From the NCBI GenBank assembly GCA_027459645.1, contig DAIDHQ010000008.1:82286-146285 (forward strand): 64,000 bases of DNA, read 5' to 3'. This document shows positions 26,751 through 35,657 of this stretch, in pieces. Source of the stretch: Vulcanimicrobiota bacterium. GTDB taxonomy: Bacteria; Vulcanimicrobiota; Vulcanimicrobiia; Vulcanimicrobiales; Vulcanimicrobiaceae. The notes beneath the pieces are model-generated. The model did not search any database, was not told where the DNA came from, and saw only the letters and a program-made list of their open reading frames with translations. Both the position numbers and the translations under genes were made by a program. How positions within the stretch are numbered: position 1 is the stretch's first letter; every line of letters starts with the position of its first letter.

Positions 26751-29365
26751 GCCTGTTCTCCCAACGCGGCAAGCGCCGCTTCAACACGTACGAGCTCGCT
26801 CCGATATCCTTCGAGCTTCTCTCGTTCCTTCGCAACGACATCCGGAGCGGCCTTGGCGGTGAACGCTTCGTTACCGAGCTTCTTTTCGCCGCGTTCCACC
26901 TCGCTGCGCAGGCGCGCGAGCTCCTTGCGATAGCGCTCGATCAGCACGCCTTTGGGCGCCTGCCCTTCGACCGCGGCAAGGGCTTCTTCCAAACCGCCGC
27001 CTGCTGCCGGCACGCGCCGGATCTCGCCCGCGGTGAGCAGCGACAAGAGCGACGCAGCATCGGCGTCGACGTTTTCCGGCACGAGCAACGCGAGCGGGGC
27101 GCGCGGGGCGAGCCCCATCTCGGAGCGCAGGTTGCGGATGCGCTCGACGGCGACTTGAAGCGCGTCGAACCGGCGCGCCGCATCGGCATCGACCGGCACT
27201 TCGAACTTATCGGGCCAACTTGCGGTCATGATGCTCGCGCCGTCGTGCGGAAGCGCGAGCCAGACTTCCTCGCTGATGAAAGGCGCGATCGGGTGCAGCA
27301 GCCGCATCGCGTTGTTCCACACGAACGACAGCACGCTCGCGCGGGTCTCGCGGTTCTCTTCGGCCTTCGTCGCCTCGAGGTACCAGTCGCAGAATTCGTA
27401 CCATACGAAACGCCAGATCGTTTCGGCAGCGCCTCCCATGTCGAATCGATCGAAGGCTTCGGTCATCGCGACGATCGTCTGGTGCAGGCGCGTGAGAATC
27501 CATCGATCCGCGAGCGTCAACTGCGCGGCCTTGGGCAACGTCATGGCGCGCGGCAGCCCTTCGGGCAGCGAGAGAACGTAGCGCGTCGCATTCCAGACCT
27601 TGTTGTTGAAGTTGCGCGCTTCTTCACAACGCGACTCGTGGAAGCGAATCTCTTGACCTTCCAGCCGCATCTGCCGCATGATGCCCATGCGAAATGCGTC
27701 GGCGCCGTACTTGGCGACCAAATCCATCGGATCGATCGCGTTGCCGAGGGACTTCGACATCTTTCGCCCTTGTGCGTCAAAGACGAGCGGCGCGATAAAG
27801 ACCGTCGGGAACGGGATGTCGCCCATGAAGTGGATGCCGAGCATCACCATTCGCGCGACCCATAGGAAGATGATCTCCCATCCGGTCACTAAGACTTGCG
27901 CCGGATACCAGGTTTCCAGTTCGATCGTCTTTTCGGGCCAGCCGAGGATCGAGAACGGCCACAGACCGCTGGAAAACCACGTGTCGAGCGTATCGGGATC
28001 GCGCGTCAGCGCGGCGCCGCCGAATCGAGCGGCCGCAATCTGCACCGCTTCTTCTTCGGTTTCGGCGACGACGACGTCGCCGCCGGGCGTGTACCAAACC
28101 GGAAGCTGATGTCCCCACCACAACTGCCGCGAGATGTTCCAATCGCGGATGTTTTCCAGCCACTGTTCGTACGTGCGGCCGTACCGCTCGGGAACGAATT
28201 TCAAGCGTCCGTCGCGATAGGCTTTGAGCGCCGGCTCCGCGAGCGGCTTCATTTTGACGAACCACTGCAGCGAAAGCAGCGGTTCGATCACGTCGCCGGA
28301 GCGTTCGCTCACCGAAACCGCGTGGCGATACGCTTCCTCTTTGATCAGCAGGCCGCTCGTTCGAAGGGATTCGACGATCTGCTTGCGCGCCTCGTAACGG
28401 TCGAGCCCGGCGTATGCGCCGACGTCGAGATCTTCGCCGGTCACCTTCGCATCGAGATCGAGAATCGAAGGCATCGGCAAATCGTGACGCAAGCCGATCT
28501 CGTAGTCGGTGGCGTCGTGCGCCGGCGTCACCTTGACGGCGCCGGTTCCAAAACTCATATCGACGGCATCGTCGGCGATGATCGGAATCTCGCGCTGCAT
28601 GAGCGGCGGCGCGAGCACGGTCTTGCCGACGATGGCTTTATAGCGCTCGTCGTCAGGATGCACGGCGATCGCCACGTCGCCCAGCATCGTTTCGGGCCGC
28701 GTCGTCGCGATTTCGATCGCATACGAACCATCACGCGAGGGATAGCGTACGTGCCACAGGTGCGCGTCGCGTTCGACGTGATCGACCTCGGCATCCGAAA
28801 CGGTCGTTTGACCTTTGGGATCCCAGTTGATCAGCCGCTTGCCGCGATAAATCAAGCCCTCGCGATAGAGCGCGACGAAAACCTTGCGGACCGCGGCGGA
28901 GAGCCCTTCGTCCATCGTGAAGCGGCCGCGCTGCCAATCGGGCCCGAAGCCGAGCTTGCGGAACTGATCGTTGATGGTGCCGCCGTATTCGCGCGACCAC
29001 TCCCACGCGCGTTCGACGAAGCGCTCGCGGCCCAGGTCGTCGCGCGCGATACCTTCCTTTTGTAGCTCGCGGACGAGCACGGCTTCGGTCGCAATGGCCG
29101 CATGATCGAGCCCCGGCAGCCAGTCGGCGTTGTCGCCCAGCATCCGATGGTAGCGCGTGAGCACGTCCTGCGGCGTATACGTCGATCCATGGCCCAAATG
29201 CGCGCGACCGGTAACGTTGGGCGGCGGCATCGGAATGATGAAGCGCGGGCGCGCAGGATCGGGGTCTTCATGGAAGAGACCGCTGCGTTCCCAGAAGTCG
29301 TAGAGGCGCGGTTCGACGCTCGAGGGATCGTAGGTTTTCGGCAGTTCGGTGGCGGGGGAGCTCAT
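26747..29365 (-). CDS. valS: Valyl-tRNA synthetase
   Basis: Class I aminoacyl-tRNA synthetase, 872 aa. HIGH-type motif GRAHLGHG within PMPPPNVTGRAHLGHGST, the editing domain (about 190-350, containing TTRPETMLGD), KMSKS motif GRKMSKSLGNAIDP, the anticodon-binding helical domain, and a C-terminal coiled-coil arm (RYRKELARLRSEVERGEKK, end rich in Leu, Glu, Arg). ATG 29365. First gene of valS-pyrR-pyrB-pyrC, which is an unusual leading gene for a pyr operon. Confidence 0.96.
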   Translation of the reverse strand: MSSPATELPKTYDPSSVEPRLYDFWERSGLFHEDPDPARPRFIIPMPPPNVTGRAHLGHGSTYTPQDVLTRYHRMLGDNADWLPGLDHAAIATEAVLVRELQKEGIARDDLGRERFVERAWEWSREYGGTINDQFRKLGFGPDWQRGRFTMDEGLSAAVRKVFVALYREGLIYRGKRLINWDPKGQTTVSDAEVDHVERDAHLWHVRYPSRDGSYAIEIATTRPETMLGDVAIAVHPDDERYKAIVGKTVLAPPLMQREIPIIADDAVDMSFGTGAVKVTPAHDATDYEIGLRHDLPMPSILDLDAKVTGEDLDVGAYAGLDRYEARKQIVESLRTSGLLIKEEAYRHAVSVSERSGDVIEPLLSLQWFVKMKPLAEPALKAYRDGRLKFVPERYGRTYEQWLENIRDWNISRQLWWGHQLPVWYTPGGDVVVAETEEEAVQIAAARFGGAALTRDPDTLDTWFSSGLWPFSILGWPEKTIELETWYPAQVLVTGWEIIFLWVARMVMLGIHFMGDIPFPTVFIAPLVFDAQGRKMSKSLGNAIDPMDLVAKYGADAFRMGIMRQMRLEGQEIRFHESRCEEARNFNNKVWNATRYVLSLPEGLPRAMTLPKAAQLTLADRWILTRLHQTIVAMTEAFDRFDMGGAAETIWRFVWYEFCDWYLEATKAEENRETRASVLSFVWNNAMRLLHPIAPFISEEVWLALPHDGASIMTASWPDKFEVPVDADAARRFDALQVAVERIRNLRSEMGLAPRAPLALLVPENVDADAASLLSLLTAGEIRRVPAAGGGLEEALAAVEGQAPKGVLIERYRKELARLRSEVERGEKKLGNEAFTAKAAPDVVAKEREKLEGYRSELVRVEAALAALGEQA

Positions 29366-29415
29366 GCGAACGCGAGGCTTTCCCCGCCCGGCTCCCGCCG
29401 CCCTCGCGAGCCGCG

Positions 29416-30081
29416 CTAGGCGCCGATCGGGATGCGCAGCTTATCCAGCGCGGCGCGATGGATGCGGGTGACGTGCCGGCGGGAGTAACCGAGCGTTGCC
29501 GCAAGCGTGACGATCGGTACGTCGTGATCGTAGATCGCCGTAAGAATTTGGCGCTCCAGCGGCGTGAGCAGCTCCATCGCGGATTCGAGCATCCAGCGGT
29601 CCACTTGCGCGTCGATCGTGTACGACATCGACCCTTCGTCCCGCAGCTGCAGTTGCTCGACGGAAGCGATGCCGCAGGATTCGCGCACGCGAAGCACTTC
29701 CTGATGTTCCTCGATTCCCACGTCGAGAGCGCGGGCAACCTCTTGCGCCGAAGCGTGTCGCCCGAGCGTCCCAACGAGCTCGCGTTCGGCCGCGCTCCAC
29801 CGGCGTTCGAGATCGCGCATGCGGCGCGGTATCCGCAGAGCGCGCTCGCAATCGCGCACGTAGTGCATCAGTTCGCCGAGAATGAAGACCCACGCGAAGG
29901 CCTCGAACGGCGTACCCTGGGATTCGTCGAAACGATCGACCGCTTTAATGAGTCCGATCGCCGCAACTTGCTCGAGATCGCATCGCTCCGACGATTCGCG
30001 AACGAATTTGCGAGCGGCGCGCGTGCAAAGATACCGGTGGTTTTCTATCGCGGCTTCCCGATCGGAACGTGGTCCTTTCAC
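29416..30081 (-). CDS. Sigma-70 family factor, SigB/SigF-like (group 3)
   Basis: 221 aa. Region 2 shows LEQVAAIGLIKAVDRFDES and FEAFAWVFILGELMHYVRDCE; RIPRRMRDLERRW opens region 3; region 4 has a helix-turn-helix VTLAATLGYSRRHVTRIHRA. No region 1.1, so an alternative sigma. GTG start in a GTGA overlap with the GspF/PilC-like gene, so expression is coupled to the pilus-motor genes. Motility, pilus or stress regulons are all possible; an RsbW-like ATPase gene at 16832 is a possible but unproven partner. Confidence 0.87.
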   Translation of the reverse strand: MKGPRSDREAAIENHRYLCTRAARKFVRESSERCDLEQVAAIGLIKAVDRFDESQGTPFEAFAWVFILGELMHYVRDCERALRIPRRMRDLERRWSAAERELVGTLGRHASAQEVARALDVGIEEHQEVLRVRESCGIASVEQLQLRDEGSMSYTIDAQVDRWMLESAMELLTPLERQILTAIYDHDVPIVTLAATLGYSRRHVTRIHRAALDKLRIPIGA

Positions 30082-31298
30082 TTGATGCTCCCTATGACGG
30101 AATAGAGTGGGATCAACACGGACGCGACGATCGTGCCGACCACCGCACCCAGGAAAACCAAAAGTACCGGCTCCACGACGCTTCCGAGCGCCATGATGCC
30201 CGTCTCGACGTCGACGTCGAGATACTCGGCGATATGCACGAGCATCGCATCGAGTGTCCCCGTCTCCTCGCCGACGCGAACCAGTTGCAGAAAAAGCGCG
30301 TCGAAGAGACCGCTGGCATCGAACATCGACGTGAGTGAGTGTCCCTCTTGAAGGCCCGACGCGACCTGCGGCAACATGCGGCGGTACGGAGCGCTCACCG
30401 CAATCTCTTCACATGCAGCCAGCGACGTCAACATCGGAACGCCCGATCGTAGAAGCGTTCCGAGCGTTCGGGCGATCCGCGCGATCAACGCCTTGCGAAG
30501 CAGCGTTCCCAAGATCGGAAGCGTGAATGCAGCCCAGTCCAACTGCGCCGACGTTTCCTCGTGCCGGCGCGCGAGGGAGATGCCGCCGGCAAGCAGCAGC
30601 GGCACGCTCGCGAGCAACGCGATCGCCGGCGGCCGACGCATCGCTTCGCCCGCTGCGATCATGATTTTCGTCGAGAGCGGCAGCGTGACGTGCATCTCTT
30701 GGAAGAGGCCCGCAAACGACGGCGCGATGCTTGCGACCAAAAAGAACACCAAGGCGATCGCGGCAAAGGCTACGATTGCCGGATAGGCAAGAGCTGCCGC
30801 AAGCCGCTTGCGAACGGTACGATCCCGTTCCAGCATGAAAGAGAGCCGCTCGAGAACCTCATCGAGCACGCCTCCCGTTTCGCCGGCCCGGATCATCGCC
30901 ACGAATAGCGGCGAAAATTCGTTGGGACGGCGTGCCATCGACGCAGAGAGCAACGAGCCGCTCTCGATGTCGGCCGCAACCGATCGCAACGCCTCCCGCA
31001 GACGCCAATCCGAGCACTGTGCGATCGTCACCTCGAGCGCACGCCGAAGCGGCACACCCGCTCGCACCAACGTCGCGAGCGACCGAAAAAACGCAAGACG
31101 CGCGGAGCCCGCGGCGGGAAAGGCTGCGAGCGCACCGGGCAAAAATGCGCGCGCCGAACTCTGCGGCGCAAGCGAGGTTACCACCAGCGCACGCGTGCGC
31201 AAGTGCGCGAAGGCCTGATCGAGCGTTTCGGCTTGCAGCGATCCCGCCACGAACGCTCCGTCACCGGAGCGCGCCGTGTAAGCGAACAACGTGCTCAT
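30078..31298 (-). CDS. Type II secretion/type IV pilus inner-membrane platform protein (GspF/PilC)
   Basis: 406 aa, two tandem T2SSF domains: first around FFRSLATLVRAGVPLRRALE and MIRAGETGGVLDEVLERLS, second around LGTLLRSGVPMLTSLAA and LVRVGEETGTLDAMLVHIAE. Membrane helices near 175, 220 and the C-terminus. ATG 31298 overlaps the PilT-like stop by 4 bp. Acts as the membrane platform for the assembly ATPase encoded upstream. No pilin or secretin gene is in the window. Confidence 0.92.
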   Translation of the reverse strand: MSTLFAYTARSGDGAFVAGSLQAETLDQAFAHLRTRALVVTSLAPQSSARAFLPGALAAFPAAGSARLAFFRSLATLVRAGVPLRRALEVTIAQCSDWRLREALRSVAADIESGSLLSASMARRPNEFSPLFVAMIRAGETGGVLDEVLERLSFMLERDRTVRKRLAAALAYPAIVAFAAIALVFFLVASIAPSFAGLFQEMHVTLPLSTKIMIAAGEAMRRPPAIALLASVPLLLAGGISLARRHEETSAQLDWAAFTLPILGTLLRKALIARIARTLGTLLRSGVPMLTSLAACEEIAVSAPYRRMLPQVASGLQEGHSLTSMFDASGLFDALFLQLVRVGEETGTLDAMLVHIAEYLDVDVETGIMALGSVVEPVLLVFLGAVVGTIVASVLIPLYSVIGSIK

Positions 31299-32371
31299 AC
31301 CGGGACCGCCTGCGGCAATTCCGACCGCCGCTCGGAGAGCGCTTCGGCATCGCCTCGACGGATGATGCCTTCGCAGAGCAGCGCGCTCAGGTGCGCCTCC
31401 AGCGTCTGCATGCCCGCTGCACGTCCCGTCATCATCAGGTTGCGTAATTGATGCGTGCGCGATTCGCGAATCATCGTCCGCACCGCATCCGTGGCGACGA
31501 GAACCTCGGCGGCAACGCGACGCCCGCTGCCGTTCGCCGTCGGCACCAAACGCTGACACACCACCGCGACGAGCGAAGCCGCGAGCTGCGCGCGGACCTG
31601 CGCTTGCTGCGCACCGTCGAAGGCGTCGACGATGCGGTCGATCGTTTGTATCGCGTCTCCGGTATGCAGCGTCGTCAAGACGAGATGGCCCGTTTCCGCG
31701 GCGGTAACGGCAGAACGCATCGTGGCGCTGTCACGCATTTCGCCGATCATGATGACGTCGGGGTCCGATCGGAGCGCGCCGGTAACGGCTTGTGAGAACG
31801 ACGGGACGTCGCGGCCGACCTCACGCTGGACGACGGCCCCACGTCCGTTGGCGTGCCGATATTCGATCGGATCTTCGATCGTGATGACACGGCGGGCGCA
31901 ATCGCGGTTGATGCGTCCGACGAGCGAGGCGAGCGAGGTCGATTTTCCGCTGCCGGTCGGACCTGAGAAAATGACGAGACCCCGCGGTTTTGCAGCCAGC
32001 GCCGTGACGACGCTCGGAAGATGCAACTGCTCGATCTCCGGAACGGCGCGATTCAACAGCCGCAACGCAACGTGCGTTTCTGCGCTTGCGGTAAAGGCGT
32101 GAACCCGAATCAGCGCGTCTTTGTATCCGTCCCACGCGGCCGAAACGTCGCCGTCCCGCACGAGCCGCTCAAACGCGCCCTCGTTCAGGAGATGGCGTGC
32201 GATCGATTGCGTCTCCGGAGCGATCAATGCGGAACCAGGAAGCGGTTCTAGGGAACCGTTGACGCGCACCACCGGCGGCAGCGACGGCGCGAAATGCACG
32301 TCCGATGCACCGCGCGAACTCGCAACGCGGATTGCGTCATTCACGCGGATCGCAATGATGTCGTTCGTCAC
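31295..32371 (-). CDS. PilT-like retraction ATPase
   Basis: 358 aa secretion ATPase. Walker A IFSGPTGSGKST, the Asp box VITIEDPIEYRH, Walker B region DPDVIMIGEMRD, His box HLVLTTLHTGDA. The N-terminus ASDVHFAPSLPPVVRVNG and absence of a zinc tetracysteine motif fit PilT rather than PilB; the typical AIRNLIREGK C-terminal motif is replaced by VRTMIRESRTHQLRNLM, which is close. GTG start in a GTGA overlap with the GspE-like gene. Confidence 0.88.
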   Translation of the reverse strand: MTNDIIAIRVNDAIRVASSRGASDVHFAPSLPPVVRVNGSLEPLPGSALIAPETQSIARHLLNEGAFERLVRDGDVSAAWDGYKDALIRVHAFTASAETHVALRLLNRAVPEIEQLHLPSVVTALAAKPRGLVIFSGPTGSGKSTSLASLVGRINRDCARRVITIEDPIEYRHANGRGAVVQREVGRDVPSFSQAVTGALRSDPDVIMIGEMRDSATMRSAVTAAETGHLVLTTLHTGDAIQTIDRIVDAFDGAQQAQVRAQLAASLVAVVCQRLVPTANGSGRRVAAEVLVATDAVRTMIRESRTHQLRNLMMTGRAAGMQTLEAHLSALLCEGIIRRGDAEALSERRSELPQAVPV

Positions 32372-33507
32372 GTGCGCTCCGCGGAAAGAACGCGGCGAAC
32401 CTCGTCGAGGCTCGTAACCGACGCACCGACGCGCCGTAGCGCGTCTTCGAGCATCGGCCGGTAGCCTCGCACCGATGCGAGGGCGGCGATCGCGTCGGAC
32501 GATGCATCCGACGCTATCGCTTCCCGGATCGATCCATCGATCGAAAGCATCTCGAACACGCCGGTTCTGCCGCGAAATCCGGTACCTTCGCATCGCGCGC
32601 ATCCCGTCGTGCAAGCATCGCAGCGCCGTCGAATGAGTCGCTGGGCTAATACGCCGGAAAGGCCGGCGGCCACCGCTTTACGCGAAAGCCCCAATTCGGC
32701 AAGCCGATCGATCGCTCTCGGCGCGTCCGCGGCATGCAGCGTGGTCAGAACGAGTTGCCCGGAAAGCGCCGCGGACATAGCCACCTTCGCGGTTTCGGCG
32801 TCCCGCATCTCGCCGACCATGAGCACGTTTGGATCTTGCCGCAAAAATGCGCGCAGGGCTCCGGCAAAAGTTACGCCGGCACGTTCGTTGATCTGAACTT
32901 GAGCGATCCCGGGAAGCCGAACTTCAACGGGATCCTCGACGCTGCATATCTGTTCGACGTCGGCGTTCCGTTCGGCGAGTGAGGCATAGAGGGTCGTCGT
33001 CTTTCCGCTACCCGTCGGCCCACAGACGACCAAGAACCCGCACGGCGCGTGCGCGATCGCACGATAGCGTTCGAGGATCTCGTCGCCCATGCCGAGGTCT
33101 TCGAGCGTCGGCACGTTGGTGCGCAGATCGAGCAGCCGCACGACCAACTTTTCGCCCGCCACGGTCGGCATCGAGGACACGCGCGCATCGATCGAGCGCT
33201 CGCGGGTCTCGAGCGGATATCTGCCGTCTTGCGGTTGACGCCGCTCGGCGATATCCATGCAAGCCAGGAGCTTGATCCTCGACACGACCTGGGCCAACAA
33301 GACGTCGGAAAAGCGAGAACCCTCGCGGAGAATACCATCCACGCGGTACCGCACGCGGCCGCCGGCGCCGCTCGGTTCGATGTGAATATCGGACGCACCG
33401 ATTCTAAGAGCGGTCGCGTGAAAGTCGTCGACCGCGCGGATTGCGGGCGGCGTATCGCCCAATTCAAACTCAGCAACTGGATTCACCGACACCACCCTAC
33501 CAGCCAC
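32368..33507 (-). CDS. GspE/PilB-like assembly ATPase lacking the N-terminal domain
   Basis: 379 aa, against about 500-570 for full PilB/GspE: the N-terminal GspE-N domain is absent and the protein opens just before GASDIHIEP. Walker A CGPTGSGKTTTLYA, Asp box CSVEDPVE, Walker B DPNVLMVGEMRD, His box LVLTTLHAADA and a zinc tetracysteine CDACTTGCARCEGTG are intact. GTG 33507 is the longest start; further GTGs lie 4, 5 and 7 codons on. Head of gspE-pilT-gspF-sigma. Confidence 0.88.
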   Translation of the reverse strand: MAGRVVSVNPVAEFELGDTPPAIRAVDDFHATALRIGASDIHIEPSGAGGRVRYRVDGILREGSRFSDVLLAQVVSRIKLLACMDIAERRQPQDGRYPLETRERSIDARVSSMPTVAGEKLVVRLLDLRTNVPTLEDLGMGDEILERYRAIAHAPCGFLVVCGPTGSGKTTTLYASLAERNADVEQICSVEDPVEVRLPGIAQVQINERAGVTFAGALRAFLRQDPNVLMVGEMRDAETAKVAMSAALSGQLVLTTLHAADAPRAIDRLAELGLSRKAVAAGLSGVLAQRLIRRRCDACTTGCARCEGTGFRGRTGVFEMLSIDGSIREAIASDASSDAIAALASVRGYRPMLEDALRRVGASVTSLDEVRRVLSAERT

Positions 33508-33572
33508 GGTGTTGCTTGTTTATTGTCCAGAGTTATCGCATACGGAACATAAAACTGCAACATGCCCGACAC

Positions 33573-33600
33573 AAAAAACGCCTTAATGTCTCAGGCGTTC
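33573..33600 (-). terminator. Rho-independent terminator of thyX
   Basis: On the minus strand a 7-bp stem (33593-33599 with 33577-33583) and 9-nt loop are followed directly by six T. It lies 36 bp after the thyX stop and separates thyX from the pilus-ATPase operon. The remaining gap to 33508 is AT-richer than its surroundings and probably holds the promoter of that operon, but I could not pick a convincing -35/-10 pair. Confidence 0.85.
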
Positions 33601-33635
33601 TTCTCGAGGGCACCCGGGCGCAACGGACGCGCCGT

Positions 33636-34457
33636 CTAGCTGTGGACCGCCTCTATCTGCATTTCGATAGCAGCGCGCATCTGAATCCAGCCGCGAAAGT
33701 TCGCGTGAAATGCGGCGTCCTCACTCGGCGTCGCGACGTGTTCGAAGGGGCTCAAGTGGCGATCGCTCATCAGCCGCTCGCACAGCTCGACGTCCTTTTC
33801 GATATCGCGCTTCCCGTCGTGCGTTAGATACGAAACGCGCGCACACCGCGCGGCGCTGATCTTCTTGAGCAGATCGATCGGAAGATGGCGTTCGTCTTCT
33901 TGGACCAGCGGCAGGTGCCACTCGTCGTACCCGACTCGCGACGGTACCGACGCGTTCATCGCGTCGCGTATGCGTTCGGCGGCGACCCGAATTTCCGGTT
34001 GAGCGTTCGCGGAGATACGCAGGTTGAAAAAATTGTCCCATTCCGTCCCGCTGAGAATAACCGTGTGCCAGAGGAACGGTTCCAGGAGCCGGTTGACCAC
34101 TTGCTTGTGAACGTTGAACTTTTGCAGATTGCGAACGTGTTCGACGGCGCTGTCACGCGCGCGCAACCATTGCGCGCGCGCCTCATCGGCTTGCTCTTGC
34201 GTGAGCGCTTCGCTTGCCGACATGCCGGGCTTGTTCAAACCCCATTCGACGGGCATCGCCGGATTCTCCAACACGCGTTCGATCATTTTATTGGTCGGTA
34301 TGGCCCGGCTGCTCGCGCTATTTTTCGACAGCACCCGGTGCGTGTTGAGTTCGCTGAGGATAAAACGCGGGAAGCGCACTTCCAGCGTCGTTAGACGAAT
34401 ACCGGCGGGGCTGACCGAATCGGTCAGCACCCGCGCGTTGAAACCGGCGTCAGTCAT
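33636..34457 (-). CDS. thyX: Flavin-dependent thymidylate synthase
   Basis: Methylates dUMP to dTMP using methylene-tetrahydrofolate and FAD/NADPH. 273 aa, the longer ThyX subgroup. The signature RHRxxSxxxxSxR is present as THRVLSKNSASSRAIP near residue 39. Further conserved parts: EWDNFFNLRISANAQPEI and HLSPFEHVATP. No thyA in the window. Terminator follows at 33573-33600. Confidence 0.94.
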   Translation of the reverse strand: MTDAGFNARVLTDSVSPAGIRLTTLEVRFPRFILSELNTHRVLSKNSASSRAIPTNKMIERVLENPAMPVEWGLNKPGMSASEALTQEQADEARAQWLRARDSAVEHVRNLQKFNVHKQVVNRLLEPFLWHTVILSGTEWDNFFNLRISANAQPEIRVAAERIRDAMNASVPSRVGYDEWHLPLVQEDERHLPIDLLKKISAARCARVSYLTHDGKRDIEKDVELCERLMSDRHLSPFEHVATPSEDAAFHANFRGWIQMRAAIEMQIEAVHS

Positions 34458-34468
34458 CTCTCAGAGAC

Positions 34469-34504
34469 GATCCTTCGACTACGCTTCGCTCCGCTCAGGA
34501 TGGC
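34469..34504. repeat. Candidate dispersed intergenic repeat
   Basis: A 36-bp stretch in the thyX-ftsZ gap reads as a chain of near-identical 5-mers (CTTCG, GCTTCG, GCTCCG, GCTCAG) ending in AGGATG. Sequences of this shape, TCCTTCGAC...CTCAGGATG, recur in spacers of many uncultured bacterial genomes. Only one copy is seen here, so calling it a repeat is from memory, not from this window. Confidence 0.4.
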
Positions 34505-34512
34505 AGTCGGCA

Positions 34513-35586
34513 TCAGCCACGATAACGAAGAAAGGCGGGGACTTCGATATCGTCCATGTTGACCGGCGAGACCGCGTCGATCTTGCTCGGTTCGAACGCG
34601 TGGCCCGTTACCGACGGACGATAGGTGCGCGCCGCACCGAAGCCCGCTGCAAGCACCGTCACGCGAACTTTGCCCGTCATGTTCGGATCGATCGACGCGC
34701 CGAAGATAATCTGCGCGTCGGAATCGACGCTGCGGGCGATCATTTCGGCCGCTTCGTTCACTTCGTACATCGCCATGTCGCTGCCGCCGGTGATGTTGAA
34801 GATCACGCCGCGCGCGCCTTCGATCGTCGTCTCGAGCAGGGGCGAAGCGATGGCCTTTTGCGCGGCGTCGGCCGCGCGATGCTCGCCCGTGCCTTCGCCG
34901 ATGCCCATCATCGCCGAGCCGGCGTCGGTCATGATCGTCTTGACGTCGGCGAAATCCAGATTGATCAAACCGGGCTGCGTGATCAGATCGCTGATGCCTT
35001 GAATGCCTTGACGCAGCACGTCGTCGGCGTACGAGAAGGCTTCGTTCAGCGGGGTGCGCTTTTCGATCACTTGCAGGATGCGCTCGTTCGGAATCGTGAT
35101 GAGCGTGTCGACCTTCGATTCGAGTTCGGCGATCGAATGTTCCGCCGTCTGCATGCGCTTGCGCCCTTCGAACGCAAAGGGCTTGGTGACGACGGCAATC
35201 GTCAGCGCGCCGGATTCGCGCGCGAGCTCCGCGATCACGGGCGCCGCGCCGCTGCCGGTGCCGCCGCCCATACCGGCGGTGATAAAGACGAGATCCGCGC
35301 CGTCGAGGATCATGCCGAGATCTTCCCGCGACTCTTCGGCGGCTTCGCGTCCGAGCGTCGGATTCGCCCCCGCACCGAGGCCGCGGGTCATTCCGCCGCC
35401 GATGTGCACGGTATTTTCGGTCAGCGAATTGCGCAACGCTTGCACGTCGGAATTCACGGCGAAGAAATCGACGCCGGAGAGGCCGGCTTCGATCATGCGA
35501 TTGACGGCATTGCAGCCGCCGCCGCCGACACCGATCACCTTGATCGCGGCGGAGTGTTCGGGTTGAAAGCGTCGTGCGTCAGCCAT
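34513..35586 (-). CDS. ftsZ: Cell division GTPase FtsZ
   Basis: Tubulin-like protein forming the Z ring. 357 aa from ATG 35586, chosen for the strong ribosome site TAAGGAGC just upstream; two upstream in-frame ATGs lack one. GTP-binding motifs GVGGGGCNAVNRM and GMGGGTGSGAAPV, the T7 loop region INLDFADVKTIM, and the conserved C-terminal tail IEVPAFLRY that binds FtsA. The C-terminal linker is short. Confidence 0.97.
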   Translation of the reverse strand: MADARRFQPEHSAAIKVIGVGGGGCNAVNRMIEAGLSGVDFFAVNSDVQALRNSLTENTVHIGGGMTRGLGAGANPTLGREAAEESREDLGMILDGADLVFITAGMGGGTGSGAAPVIAELARESGALTIAVVTKPFAFEGRKRMQTAEHSIAELESKVDTLITIPNERILQVIEKRTPLNEAFSYADDVLRQGIQGISDLITQPGLINLDFADVKTIMTDAGSAMMGIGEGTGEHRAADAAQKAIASPLLETTIEGARGVIFNITGGSDMAMYEVNEAAEMIARSVDSDAQIIFGASIDPNMTGKVRVTVLAAGFGAARTYRPSVTGHAFEPSKIDAVSPVNMDDIEVPAFLRYRG

Positions 35587-35657
35587 CTGCGTTTGCTCCT
35601 TAAAGAATGACAATTGGTTGTCCATCGCCGTGGCGGATTCAGCGCAGCTGAATCCTC

